DNA from: Polaribacter marinaquae
Lineage (GTDB): Bacteria; Bacteroidota; Bacteroidia; Flavobacteriales; Flavobacteriaceae
Reading direction: 5' to 3'
Assembly (NCBI RefSeq): GCF_038019025.1
Contig: NZ_CP150496.1
Span: 2,930,001-2,994,000, forward strand
DNA: 64,000 nucleotides
Shown here one piece after another: positions 27,018 through 35,773 of the stretch (position 1 is the stretch's first letter; each line of letters begins with the position of its first letter). Below the pieces are notes generated by a model. The model searched no databases. It had not been told where the DNA came from and saw nothing but the letters and a program-made list of their open reading frames with translations. A program made the position numbers and the translations under genes.

Positions 27018-28640
27018 ATGAGGTGTTTAATAAATTTAGTAGTTTTATTTTTTACAATATTTGTTTTTGCTCAAAAACCCTATGTTTCTGAGGTTTGGGT
27101 TGCAGATAATGGAGATGGAACTTATAAAAATCCAATAATTTATGCAGATTATTCAGACCCTGATGTGGTTAGAATTGGTGATGATTATTTTATGACAGCA
27201 TCAAGTTTTAATGCAGCTCCAGGTTTACCAATATTACATTCTAAAGACATGATAAGCTGGAAATTAGTTAACTATGCATTAAAAGAGCAAGTTCCTAAAG
27301 ATGTTTTTAACATTCCACAACATGGTAATGGCGTTTGGGCTCCAAGTATTCGCTATCATAATAATGAAGTATATATTTATTGGGGAGATCCAGATTTTGG
27401 AATTTATATGGTAAAAACCAAAGATCCATTTTCTGATTGGGAAAAACCAGTTTTAGTAATGGCAGGTAAAGGACTTATAGATCCTTCTCCTCTTTGGGAT
27501 GATAATGGTGATGCATACTTAGTTCATGCTTACGCAGGTAGTAGAAGAGGTGTAAAAAGTTTATTAACGGTAAATAAAATGAATCCTGAAGGAACCAAAG
27601 TTTTAGATGCTGGAATTCATGTTTTTGATGGTCACGAAAATCATTCCACTGTTGAAGGTTCAAAATTCTATAAGAGAAATGGATATTATTATATTTTTGC
27701 TCCAGCAGGAGGCGTTGCTACAGGTTGGCAATTGGTATTAAGGTCTAAAAACATTTATGGCCCTTATGAAGAAAAAGTTGTGTTAGAACAAGGATCTACA
27801 AAAATTAATGGGCCTCATCAAGGTGCCTATGTAGAAACTCCAAATGGAGAATCTTGGTTTTATCATTTTCAAGATGTAGATGCGTATGGTAGAATTGTAC
27901 ATTTACAACCCATGACTTGGAAAAATGATTGGCCTGTAATGGGTAAAGATTTTGATGGTAATGGAATTGGAGAGCCTGTTGCATCACATAAAAAACCTAA
28001 AATCGATAAAACCTACTCAATAGAAACACCTGTAGAAACAGACAATTTTGAGGATTTTAATATTGGTTTGCAATGGCAATGGCAAGCAAATCCAGATGTG
28101 GTTTGGCATGCAAAATTACCAGGTAATAATTTTTTAAGATTATTCTCTATTAAAGTACCAAAAGTAGCTCCAAACCTTTGGAATACACCTAATTTGTTAT
28201 TGCAAAAATTTCCAGCACCAAATTTTACAGCAACAACTCAAGTAAAATTAGTTCCTGAAGAGGTTACTGAAGGTAAATCTGCAGGAATCATTGTAATGGG
28301 AATGGATTATGCTAGTTTAGTAATTACACATGATGCAAACGGATTTTATGTTCAGCAAAAAGAAGCCATCAACGCCATAGAAGGAGCAAAAGAAGTTATA
28401 AATGAGCAAAAACGCTTGGCATCTAACACTGTATATTTTAAAGTAAAAGTAACTGCTCCAGATGCAATGTGTCAATTCTTATATTCAGAAAATGGCAAAA
28501 AATTTAAAAAAATAGGAAAACCCTTTAAAGCTAAAGAAGGAAAATGGATTGGTGCTAAAATCGGTTTATTTTCAATTAGTACAGAAGAAGCAAAAAGAGG
28601 AAGTTATGCCGATTTTCCTTTTTTTAAAATTTCTAAATAA
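27018..28640 (+). CDS. Glycoside hydrolase family 43 with C-terminal beta-sandwich
   Basis: A signal peptide (FFTIFVFAQKP) precedes a five-bladed propeller (about 30-320). It has the GH43 motifs NPIIYADYSDPDVVRIGDDYF (general base Asp in the YSDPD region), GVWAPSIRYHNN, LIDPSPLWDDNGDAYLVHA and TVEGSKFYKRNGYYY (acid Glu in VEGSK). A concanavalin-like C-terminal domain (about 340-540) resembles that of beta-xylosidase/arabinosidase subfamilies. It likely trims arabinose, xylose or galactose side chains from pectin; the linkage cannot be fixed here. It follows GH105 after two bases. Confidence 0.88.
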   Translation: MRCLINLVVLFFTIFVFAQKPYVSEVWVADNGDGTYKNPIIYADYSDPDVVRIGDDYFMTASSFNAAPGLPILHSKDMISWKLVNYALKEQVPKDVFNIPQHGNGVWAPSIRYHNNEVYIYWGDPDFGIYMVKTKDPFSDWEKPVLVMAGKGLIDPSPLWDDNGDAYLVHAYAGSRRGVKSLLTVNKMNPEGTKVLDAGIHVFDGHENHSTVEGSKFYKRNGYYYIFAPAGGVATGWQLVLRSKNIYGPYEEKVVLEQGSTKINGPHQGAYVETPNGESWFYHFQDVDAYGRIVHLQPMTWKNDWPVMGKDFDGNGIGEPVASHKKPKIDKTYSIETPVETDNFEDFNIGLQWQWQANPDVVWHAKLPGNNFLRLFSIKVPKVAPNLWNTPNLLLQKFPAPNFTATTQVKLVPEEVTEGKSAGIIVMGMDYASLVITHDANGFYVQQKEAINAIEGAKEVINEQKRLASNTVYFKVKVTAPDAMCQFLYSENGKKFKKIGKPFKAKEGKWIGAKIGLFSISTEEAKRGSYADFPFFKISK

Positions 28641-28756
28641 TCTTTAAAATACTTTTTCAATAAAGAGACTAAAAAATAGATTTTATCTTTTTTTTTTGAT
28701 TTTTAGAACTTTAAATCTAAGTTAAAATAATAGATTGTATATACATCATATAAAAA

Positions 28757-29605
28757 ATGAAAAAAAATAATGATAAAGTTTTAATCTTTTGTTTGGCTTT
28801 AATTTCATGCTTAAGCTTTGTTTCATGTAAATACAATAAAGAACAAGAAATTAAAGAGGAAACAGCTTCTAAAATTACTACCATATATTTAATTGGAGAT
28901 TCTACTATGGCAGATTATGCAAATAATTATGAATTAGGAAAAGACTATCTAAAAACTAGATATCCTATTACAGGATGGGGTCAAGTTTTTCAACCTTTTA
29001 TGATTACTGATAGTATAAAAAAAATACAACCATTAATTAAAACAGATAGTGTTTTGGTAGACGACAGAGCAAGAGGAGGAAGAAGTACAAGAACTTTTTT
29101 TCAAGAAGGAAGATGGAGAGCAGTTTATGAAAATTTAGAAAAAAATGATGTTGTAATTATGCAATTTGGTCATAATGATGCATCAGTAAAGAAACAAGAA
29201 CGTTATGTAAATATAGAAGGCTATAAAGAGTTTTTAAGATTATTTGTTAGTCAAACTAGAGCAAAAGGAGCTACTCCAATTATTTTAACACCTGTGGCAA
29301 GAAACTATCCTTGGAAAGATGGTAAATTAGGAAACGTTCATGGAGAATATGACACAGCTCCAAAAGACATTGCAAAAGAAATGGATGTTTTATTCATAGA
29401 TTTAAATAAAAAGTCTAGAGATTTTTTTACCAAAAAAGGGCGTGAATTTGTAACTACTAACTATTTTATGAATTTACCAGCAAATACTTATAAAGCTTAT
29501 CCTGATGGACAGAAAGATAATACACATTTTCAACCAGAAGGTGCTGTAGAAGTAGCTAGGTTAGTTTTTGATGGTTTACAAGAGTTGAATAAAACAAAAT
29601 ACTAA
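28757..29605 (+). CDS. Rhamnogalacturonan acetylesterase-like SGNH hydrolase, CE12
   Basis: CE12 esterases remove acetyl groups from rhamnogalacturonan, opening it to lyases and hydrolases. The 282-residue protein has a lipoprotein signal (LSFVSCKYN, Cys about 25). The SGNH blocks are complete: IGDSTMADY (Ser), RARGGRSTRTFF (Gly), FGHNDAS (Asn) and the C-terminal DNTHFQPEGA (Asp/His). It is separated from GH43 by 116 bases with an AT-rich gap and no clear terminator. The next esterase gene begins directly after its stop codon. Confidence 0.9.
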   Translation: MKKNNDKVLIFCLALISCLSFVSCKYNKEQEIKEETASKITTIYLIGDSTMADYANNYELGKDYLKTRYPITGWGQVFQPFMITDSIKKIQPLIKTDSVLVDDRARGGRSTRTFFQEGRWRAVYENLEKNDVVIMQFGHNDASVKKQERYVNIEGYKEFLRLFVSQTRAKGATPIILTPVARNYPWKDGKLGNVHGEYDTAPKDIAKEMDVLFIDLNKKSRDFFTKKGREFVTTNYFMNLPANTYKAYPDGQKDNTHFQPEGAVEVARLVFDGLQELNKTKY

Positions 29606-30559
29606 ATGAAAATTTTTAGAAAAGTATTTTTTATTATTTTCTTCAGTGCTTTTGTGGTATCTGGTCAAGAAAAATCAAATTTTAAACCCTATACAGTAAC
29701 AACAACTTTTAAAAAATTAAAAAAGAAATATCCATTTATAACTCCAATAAAACCAATTTTTTCCAATAATATTATTTCTGAAGAAAATGTAGTTTACAAA
29801 AAGGTTGATAAAACAAAATTAATGCTAGATATTTATTATCCTTCAGAAAATAAGAACACTTCTTTTCCTGCAGTTTTATTAATTCATGGTGGTGGTTGGT
29901 TAACTGGTAGCAGAGATAATCAACAAATTATGGCACAGCATTTAGCTTTAAAAGGCTATGTTGCTATTACTGTTTCTTACAGATTGGGTTTAGAAGCCAA
30001 ATATCCAGCTGCTGTAAATGACATTAAAGATGCAATAGTCTGGCTAAAACAAAAAGCAAATAAATATCACATTAATAAAGATAAAATAGCTGTTTTAGGA
30101 GCTTCTGCAGGAGCACAATTAGCAACTTTGGTTGGTGTAACTGCTGATAATGTTTTGTATACAACAGATAAAAAAACATCAAATAAAATACAAGCTATTG
30201 TAAATATAGATGGTATTGTTTCTTTTATACATCCAGAAGCAGCAGAATCTAAAAAAGGAAAAGCATCTATGGCTGGTATTTGGTTGGATGGTGAAAAAGA
30301 AGAAAATTATAAAAACTGGAAAGAAGCATCACCCTTAGAATATGTTGGTAAAAACACACCACCTATCTTATTTGTAAATAGTTCTTACGACAGATTTCAC
30401 GCTGGTAGAGATGATATGATTTCTATTTTAAATCGACACAAAATTTATAATCAAACCTTTATGTTGCCTAAAAGTCCGCATTCTTTTTGGTTGGTAAATC
30501 CATGGTTTAAAGAAATCTTACACTATGTTGTTTGTTTCTTAGATAATACCTTAAAATAA
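29606..30559 (+). CDS. Secreted alpha/beta-hydrolase esterase
   Basis: A 317-residue protein with a signal peptide (FFSAFVVSGQE). It shows the oxyanion motif HGGGW (94-97 plus Trp98), the nucleophile elbow GASAG with Ser167, and a C-terminal PKSPHSFW with the likely catalytic His. This fits carboxylesterases of the BD-FAE/HSL-like group. Placed immediately after CE12 with no intergenic base, it is probably a second pectin esterase (acetyl, methyl or feruloyl); the ester type is not determinable from sequence. It is the last intact gene of the pectin locus. Confidence 0.8.
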   Translation: MKIFRKVFFIIFFSAFVVSGQEKSNFKPYTVTTTFKKLKKKYPFITPIKPIFSNNIISEENVVYKKVDKTKLMLDIYYPSENKNTSFPAVLLIHGGGWLTGSRDNQQIMAQHLALKGYVAITVSYRLGLEAKYPAAVNDIKDAIVWLKQKANKYHINKDKIAVLGASAGAQLATLVGVTADNVLYTTDKKTSNKIQAIVNIDGIVSFIHPEAAESKKGKASMAGIWLDGEKEENYKNWKEASPLEYVGKNTPPILFVNSSYDRFHAGRDDMISILNRHKIYNQTFMLPKSPHSFWLVNPWFKEILHYVVCFLDNTLK

Positions 30560-30565
30560 ATTATT

Positions 30566-30621
<56 letters not shown>

Positions 30622-31071
30622 GAAAAATAATTTTCACTTTAAAATTTAGGTATTATTACTTTATTTCTCTTGCAATATTGTACTTATAAATTCATAATGT
30701 ATTGTATTAAAATAGGCTGACCTTATTATTTGTTTTTTGTATCTTAAAGAATTAAAAAAAATAGAAAGAAGTAATTCTTTCTGTTTTTTCTGCTTTAATA
30801 AAAAATGTCAAATCTGGTGGAGTTAGTCTACTCTCTATAAGTAGTTGAAAGTTCCCCCAGATTTAACATAAGGTAAGTTGTATGAATGATATTTTTTAAA
30901 AATACAGATATGCTTATTAACTATTATATACCCCTGTTGGTAAAGGTGGTAAACCTCAATATTGATAAGGGTTTAGAGTGGTTTTTATAGCGGTAAGGTT
31001 GGTGAAGCGCATAAAAAAACCACCTATTCAATCTGAATAATTAAGTATGCGGCTAGTTTTAAAAAGCTTTT
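30622..31071. other. Gene-free stretch at the right edge of the pectin locus
   Basis: No gene is recognised here on either strand. An imperfect inverted repeat lies at 30810-30864: AAATCTGGTGG (30810-30820) against CCCCCAGATTT (30854-30864), with further pairing toward a loop near 30832-30840. It could be an RNA hairpin or the end of a lost insertion sequence. The rest is AT-rich with scattered stop codons and no clear promoter. Confidence 0.5.
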
Positions 31072-31443
31072 TTATTTAAACTTTTCCTGGTAATTACCTA
31101 TACTATCAACTCTTTTAAATAAATCCTTTTTATTTAAAAACCCAGCTAAAGAACCTCCACTAATTCCATGCTTTTTAAATAATTCAGCTTGATCACTTTT
31201 TTTTAATTCCATTCCTAATTCCTTAAAGAGTTTTTGTTTGTTGTCAGAAAAGTTATCTAATGGATTTATTGAGGACAACTTGTTGTATAAACGTAAAGCA
31301 TTTTCTCTAAAATATTCTACTAAGATTATAGCATCATTAAAAGTGTTTTTTGGGGTTTGCTCTATCATCTCTAGAATTAAAGCAAGTCTCCAAACGTAGG
31401 TTTTTAACTTAGATTGGATTAATGTTTTTAAATCATCATGATG
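31072..31443 (-). pseudogene. C-terminal fragment of a DUF3987-like mobile-element protein
   Basis: The open segment encodes about 123 residues with no credible start. The N-terminal part KLKTYVWRLALILEMIEQ and the following IILVEYFRENALRLYNK resemble the C-terminal region of DUF3987/primase-type proteins of Bacteroidota mobile elements (the R-L-A-I-L and E-Y-F-R-A pattern). The last third (HGISGGSLAGFLNKKDLFKRV) looks like the terminal winged-helix seen there. An in-frame TAA at 31444-31446 cuts it from anything upstream. The family call is from pattern memory and tentative. Confidence 0.5.
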
Positions 31444-31446
31444 TTA

Positions 31447-31640
31447 TTTCTCAACTTTTTCTTTCAACAATTTTCTTAATTTTTATTTTTCAATATATTT
31501 TAAAGATGATTTTTCATTAGCATCTGTCTCTAAGCCTAATTTATAGGCCATTATTTTTGTCTCTAAAGAACGATCAATATCTATTATAATGTTAATTCAA
31601 GTATTGGATATTATTTTATCAACGGGTAAATCCATTTTAA
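31447..31640 (-). pseudogene. Decayed coding remnant, unidentified
   Basis: Reading leftward, short open pieces are visible: DIDRSLETKIMAYKLGLETD and KSSLKYIEK, ending at a stop at 31483-31485, then KLRKLLKEKVEK before another stop. A further piece KAFKMDLPVDKIISNT lies upstream and ends in a stop. The residue composition is protein-like, but stops interrupt it every 10-40 codons. I do not recognise the parent gene. It probably belonged to the same lost element as the DUF3987-like fragment. Confidence 0.4.
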
Positions 31641-31690
31641 ATGCTTTGTGATATTAAGTTTATTGTAAAAAAAATGTTCATCTCACTAAA

Positions 31691-31716
31691 TATATGTTTT
31701 TAACTAAAAACATATA
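31691..31716. repeat. Perfect 12-bp inverted repeat with 2-base spacer
   Basis: TATATGTTTTTA (31691-31702) and TAAAAACATATA (31705-31716) are exact reverse complements around AC. It lies in the decayed region between mobile-element remnants and ssrA. It could be a protein-binding palindrome or a relic of an element end. Confidence 0.85.
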
Positions 31717-32208
31717 GAAAAAATAACATAAATATAAATTAAAAAATAATTTCTGAAATTTTAAGAAATCTAAAACAGAAATGTGTTTATCAATGATATT
31801 ATTCCAAATTGATTGATTTTTACTTTAGTTTTGATAATTCTAGAGTAGAATTATTTTTAATTGCTTTCATAATTGGATTTCTTTTTCTATCAGCTTTTCA
31901 AGATCTCTTTTTTTATGGAATAAGTTTGTTTGTTCTTTAGTGAGTTTTAAATTTGTTTAGTCTTAATCGTTTATATAATGAACTTGATCGATTTTAAATG
32001 GAATGGTTTGAATTGAACGTGATTAAAGAAGTATCAATTTTTGATTTAGTTATTTGTTGCAAAAGATTATCTAAAAGGTTTGGATTATTTCTTTAGATAA
32101 AAATTACTTTAAATAATGTAAATTTTTATATTGGTCAGTAAAACTTTTGAAGGATGGTGTCTGTTTGCTTAAAAAGAGAATGGACACAAATACGTTAATT
32201 TCATTAAT
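31717..32208. other. Gene-free AT-rich stretch, probably decayed DNA
   Basis: No intact gene is visible. On the minus strand a short coding-like piece (LKLTKEQTNLFHKKRDLEKL, near 31880-31955) ends at a stop, and nothing recognisable continues it. I see no RNA gene, promoter or terminator before 32209. Confidence 0.4.
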
Positions 32209-32253
32209 TAAAAAACCTCAAATAATTGAAAATCAATTTATTGAGGTTTTTTT
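32209..32253 (-). terminator. Rho-independent terminator after ssrA
   Basis: AACCTCAA near 32214-32222 pairs with TTGAGGTT (32241-32248), flanked by an A run on the left and a T run on the right, so it can act in both directions. It begins 8 bases past the 3' end of the tmRNA gene, as expected for its terminator. Confidence 0.8.
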
Positions 32254-32260
32254 AATTTTG

Positions 32261-32651
32261 TGGAGACGCCGAGAATCGAACTCGGGTCCAAACAAGCAGC
32301 CAAAAAGCTTTCTACATATTTAGTTCTTTCTTAATTTTCGATTTAAAGCTGATTAAGAACAATCCACTTTAAACTTAACTTTTTTAGTTTCAAAAACCTG
32401 GCAAAGTTACAGGTTTTCTATGTTTATTTTTACGATGCCCAAAAGTGAAACGCCATAAACCAAGGCTTTTCGTGGACATAAAGCTTGCACACCTTGTGTG
32501 CCGAGGCTAATTCTACTATGATTCGAATTATGCAGCTAAAGCGTAGTTATCTTCGCCGTTTAAAAAGTTGAAATTAGGTTTTACGAGTGTTATTTCATAA
32601 CTCGATATGCTTACAAATTCACTGACCTTGCTGTCAAAACCAGTCGTCCCC
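32261..32651 (-). ncRNA. ssrA: Transfer-messenger RNA (tmRNA)
   Basis: On the minus strand the RNA starts GGGGACGACTGG and ends in the T-arm GAGTTCGATTCTCG followed by GCGTCTCCA, so the acceptor stem pairs GGGGACG with CGTCTCC. CCA is not encoded. The tag reading frame gives GGC GAA GAT AAC TAC GCT TTA GCT GCA TAA, i.e. GEDNYALAA, near 32540-32570. tmRNA rescues stalled ribosomes and marks incomplete proteins for degradation. The length of about 391 bases fits. The decayed mobile-element DNA lies just beyond its 3' end, a common integration position. Confidence 0.95.
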
Positions 32652-32838
32652 AAAATTTCAAAGAACTGTAATAAGATTGCAAATATTAAGCCAATTTAAT
32701 TTTAAAATTTCATTTTTTAATACTGATGAAACTTTGTAACTTGTCTTAGTAATTAATATTACAAGTTTGCAAAAATACAAAAACTTATAATTGTAGCATA
32801 AATTAGTTTTAATAATAGTAAATAAATTAATAAATCTT

Positions 32839-33050
32839 ATGATAAGAAAAGGAACAAACGTTACTTGGAAATGGGAAAAGGTACAGCAGAAGGTAAAGTT
32901 GTAGAAACGTATTCTAAAAAAGTATCAAAAACTATAGATAACACAGAAATTGTTAGAAAAGGAGAAGCTAGCAATAAAGCATTGTATATTAAGCAAAAAG
33001 ACGGTAGTGCTGTCTTAAAATTAGAGAGTGAAGTCGAAAGAGTAAACTAA
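32839..33050 (+). pseudogene. DUF2945-family (TUDOR-like) small protein, frameshifted near its start
   Basis: An ATG at 32839 opens MIRKGTNVTWKW, which matches the N-terminus of DUF2945 proteins. That frame then goes astray after TGGAAATGGG (about 32866-32875). The remainder of the domain lies in the next frame: GKGTAEGKVVETYSKKVSK, EIVRKGEASNKALYIKQKDG and AVLKLESEVERVN, ending at 33050. One missing base near 32873-32879 (GGG followed by AAAA) explains both halves. It may be a true mutation, a phase-variable run or a sequencing error. A weak TTG start at 32865 is the only alternative. Function of the family is unknown. Confidence 0.7.
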
Positions 33051-33100
33051 CTTTTTGTAGGTTCATTTAAATAAAATATCTTCGAACAAAACTAAAACAT

Positions 33101-34306
33101 ATGAAATTCGGTATCATTAAAGAACGAAAAAATCCACCAGATAGAAGAGTTGTTTTTTCACCTTCTAAATTAAAGCAGTTTAAAAATGAATATCCCGAAG
33201 CAGAAATTGTAGTAGAAAGTTCTGATATTCGTGTTTTTAGCAATCAGAATTATAAAGATTCTGGTTTTGATGTACTAGAAGATATGTCTACTTGCGATGT
33301 ATTATTGGGTGTAAAAGAAGTGCCAATTAATGCTTTAATTCCTAATAAAAAATATTTCTTTTTTAGTCATACAATTAAGAAACAACCATATAATAGAGAT
33401 TTATTATTAGCTATTTTAGATAAAAATATAGAGTTATACGACCACGAAACAATTATTAAAGAAAATGGTGCTCGTTTAATTGGTTTTGGTAGATATGCCG
33501 GTATTGTAGGCGCATATAATGGTTTTAGAGCAATTGGTTTAAAAAACAAAACATTTAATTTGCCTAAAGCAGAAACATTAGATAGCCAACAAGAATTAAT
33601 ATCAGAATTAAAAAAAATAGCATTACCAAAAATAAAAATTTTATTAACTGGTAATGGTAAAGTTGCTTATGGTGCAAAAGAAATGCTAGATGCAATGCAA
33701 ATTAGAGAAGTTTCTGTAAACCAATATTTAAATGAAACTTTTGATGAAACTGTTTATTGTTTAGCAGATGTTTTAGATTATAATAAGCGAAAAGATGGTA
33801 AAGTTTTAGATAATTTTGATTTTTACAATCATCCAGAAAATTATGAATCTAATTTTATGCGTTTTGCAAAAGTTTCAGATTTTTTTATTGCGGGTCACTT
33901 TTACGGAAACGGTGCGCCATACTTGTTTACTAGAGAAGATGCAAAATCTAAAGATTTTAATATAAAGTTTGTAGCAGATATTTCTTGTGATGTCGATGGT
34001 CCGGTGGCTTCAACAATAAAAGCATCTACTATTGCAGAACCTATTTACGGATACGATTCAACAACAGAAAAAGAAGTAGATTATCAAGATAAAAATGCTA
34101 TTGTTGTGATGGCTGTAGATAATTTACCATGCGAATTACCAAAAGATGCAAGTGAAGGTTTCGGAGAAATGTTTTTAGAAAACGTAATTCCTGCATTTTT
34201 TAATAATGATGAAAATGGAGTATTAGCACGTGCTAAAATGACAGAAAACGGAAAACTGACTGAAAGATTTTCATATTTACAAGATTACGTAGACGGTAAA
34301 GAATGA
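33101..34306 (+). CDS. NAD(P)-dependent oxidoreductase of the alanine dehydrogenase/saccharopine dehydrogenase type
   Basis: The 401-residue protein has an AlaDH/PNT-like N-terminal domain (about 1-135; MKFGIIKERKNPPDRRVVFSP, CDVLLGVKEVP) and a Rossmann domain (about 165-340; KILLTGNGKVAYGAKEML, FVADISCDVDGPVAST). The arrangement resembles lysine-forming saccharopine dehydrogenases. It is cytoplasmic. I cannot fix the substrate: a saccharopine- or alanine-dehydrogenase-like reaction is likely. Its stop codon overlaps the next start by four bases (ATGA), so translation is coupled. Confidence 0.75.
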   Translation: MKFGIIKERKNPPDRRVVFSPSKLKQFKNEYPEAEIVVESSDIRVFSNQNYKDSGFDVLEDMSTCDVLLGVKEVPINALIPNKKYFFFSHTIKKQPYNRDLLLAILDKNIELYDHETIIKENGARLIGFGRYAGIVGAYNGFRAIGLKNKTFNLPKAETLDSQQELISELKKIALPKIKILLTGNGKVAYGAKEMLDAMQIREVSVNQYLNETFDETVYCLADVLDYNKRKDGKVLDNFDFYNHPENYESNFMRFAKVSDFFIAGHFYGNGAPYLFTREDAKSKDFNIKFVADISCDVDGPVASTIKASTIAEPIYGYDSTTEKEVDYQDKNAIVVMAVDNLPCELPKDASEGFGEMFLENVIPAFFNNDENGVLARAKMTENGKLTERFSYLQDYVDGKE

Positions 34307-34527
34307 TAAACGACAGACAATTTCTAATTGATTTAGCTAAAATGCGAATGCCATTTGGCAAATTTAAAGGTAGGTTTTTAATAGATTTACCAGAACATTA
34401 TATAGTTTGGTATAAAACCAAAGGGTTTCCGCAAGGTAAATTGGGTAAACAAATGGCACTGGTATATGAACTTCAATTAAATGGTTTAGAAGATATTGTT
34501 AGGAAAATTCAGAAAGAATATTCTTAG
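34303..34527 (+). CDS. DUF3820-family small protein
   Basis: A 74-residue protein matching DUF3820 across its length: KMRMPFGKFKGRFLIDLPEHY, VWYKTKGFPQGKLGKQMAL and LNGLEDIVRKI. It has no signal or membrane segment. The start overlaps the preceding stop in an ATGA junction, so it is translationally coupled to the oxidoreductase. Function is unknown; some relatives have been named after quorum-regulated virulence factors in other phyla, which says little here. Confidence 0.85.
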   Translation: MINDRQFLIDLAKMRMPFGKFKGRFLIDLPEHYIVWYKTKGFPQGKLGKQMALVYELQLNGLEDIVRKIQKEYS

Positions 34528-34561
34528 TAATACATTAATATTATTAAATTAATTGGTTATT

Positions 34562-35773
34562 ATGACTTTAAAGTATATTTATTTTGGATTTGCAATTCTA
34601 GGAATTTTCCTTTTCTTCTTTCTTTTAAAGAAGTTTTTTAGATGGTTACAAACCAAATTAGATTCTTTAGATAGAAATGTGTTATTTAAGAAAAAAGAGC
34701 TTTTAAACATCTTTAAATTTATAACACCAAGAAGAGAAAAACATATTTTAAAGTTTTCGGTAAGAGCATTAAGAATAGCTATTAGTATTTTTTTCTTAGT
34801 GGTTTATTTGCCTTTTGTTTTTAGTTTTATACCAGAAACAAAAGAGGTGGCATCTACAGTTTTCGATTATGTAATGAAACCAGTACAGTTTGTAATAAGT
34901 GGTTTTTTACAATTTATACCGGGCTTATTTTTTATTCTAGTAATTGTTTTTATTACTAAATATCTACTTAAATTTTTAAAGTATGTAACTGGCGAATTAG
35001 AAAGAGAAGCGGTAAGGTTAGATGGTTTTCATGCAGATTGGGCAAAACCAACTTTTAATTTAATTAGAGTTGTAATTATAGCTTTTGCAGCAGTTATTTG
35101 TTTTCCTTACATACCAGGTTCACAATCAGATGCTTTTAAAGGAGTTTCAATATTTTTTGGTGTATTATTTTCTTTAGGTTCTACAGCAGCAATATCTAAT
35201 ATTGTTGCGGGTGTTGTAATTACTTACATGAGACCTTTTAAAGTTGGTGATCGTGTAGAAATAGGAAATACAGTTGGAGATGTTACCGAAAGAAGTTTAT
35301 TAGTAACTCGAGTTAGAACTATTAAAAACTTAGATGTTACAGTTCCAAATTCTACTATTTTAGGAAATCATATAATCAATTTTAGTAAAAATGCTGCAGA
35401 AGAAGTTGGTGTTATTTTACATACTTCTGTAACTATTGGTTATGATGTGCCGAGTGGAGAAGTTATTAAAGCTTTGGTAAAAGGAGCAAAAAATACCAAA
35501 ATGATTTTAGAATCTCCAGAACCATTTGTTTTGGTAAAAAGTTTAGATGATTTTTATATAAATTATGAAATCAACTGCCACACAAAAAATCCAGAAAAAG
35601 GAGCTTTAATTTATTCTTTATTGCACGAAAGTATTAAAAATGAATTGCATAATGCAGGCATAGAAATTTTATCACCGCATTACAATGCTGTTAGAGATGG
35701 GAGTGTTTTAACCGTTCCGCCAGAAAATGTGCCTAAAGGATATGTAAAACCTGGTTTTAAAGTTGAAAATTAA
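34562..35773 (+). CDS. Mechanosensitive ion channel, MscS family
   Basis: A 403-residue inner-membrane channel that opens under membrane tension and protects cells from osmotic downshift. Four to five membrane segments are visible (about 3-22, 70-90, 110-135, 165-185 and 190-220). Then comes the MscS core: FFGVLFSLGSTAAISNIVAG, VVITYMRPFKVGDRVEIG, VRTIKNLDVTVPNSTILGNH and the cytoplasmic beta/alpha-beta domain. I prefer the ATG at 34562; an in-frame TTG at 34553 is possible. The 3' end overlaps the stop of the convergent membrane protein gene by four bases. Confidence 0.9.
   Translation: MTLKYIYFGFAILGIFLFFFLLKKFFRWLQTKLDSLDRNVLFKKKELLNIFKFITPRREKHILKFSVRALRIAISIFFLVVYLPFVFSFIPETKEVASTVFDYVMKPVQFVISGFLQFIPGLFFILVIVFITKYLLKFLKYVTGELEREAVRLDGFHADWAKPTFNLIRVVIIAFAAVICFPYIPGSQSDAFKGVSIFFGVLFSLGSTAAISNIVAGVVITYMRPFKVGDRVEIGNTVGDVTERSLLVTRVRTIKNLDVTVPNSTILGNHIINFSKNAAEEVGVILHTSVTIGYDVPSGEVIKALVKGAKNTKMILESPEPFVLVKSLDDFYINYEINCHTKNPEKGALIYSLLHESIKNELHNAGIEILSPHYNAVRDGSVLTVPPENVPKGYVKPGFKVEN

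Noticed and set aside
30622-32260. A direct repeat of the ssrA 3' end that would mark an attachment site
   Set aside because: I looked for GAGAATCGAA and GAGACGCC copies in this stretch and saw none, so no att site is annotated.
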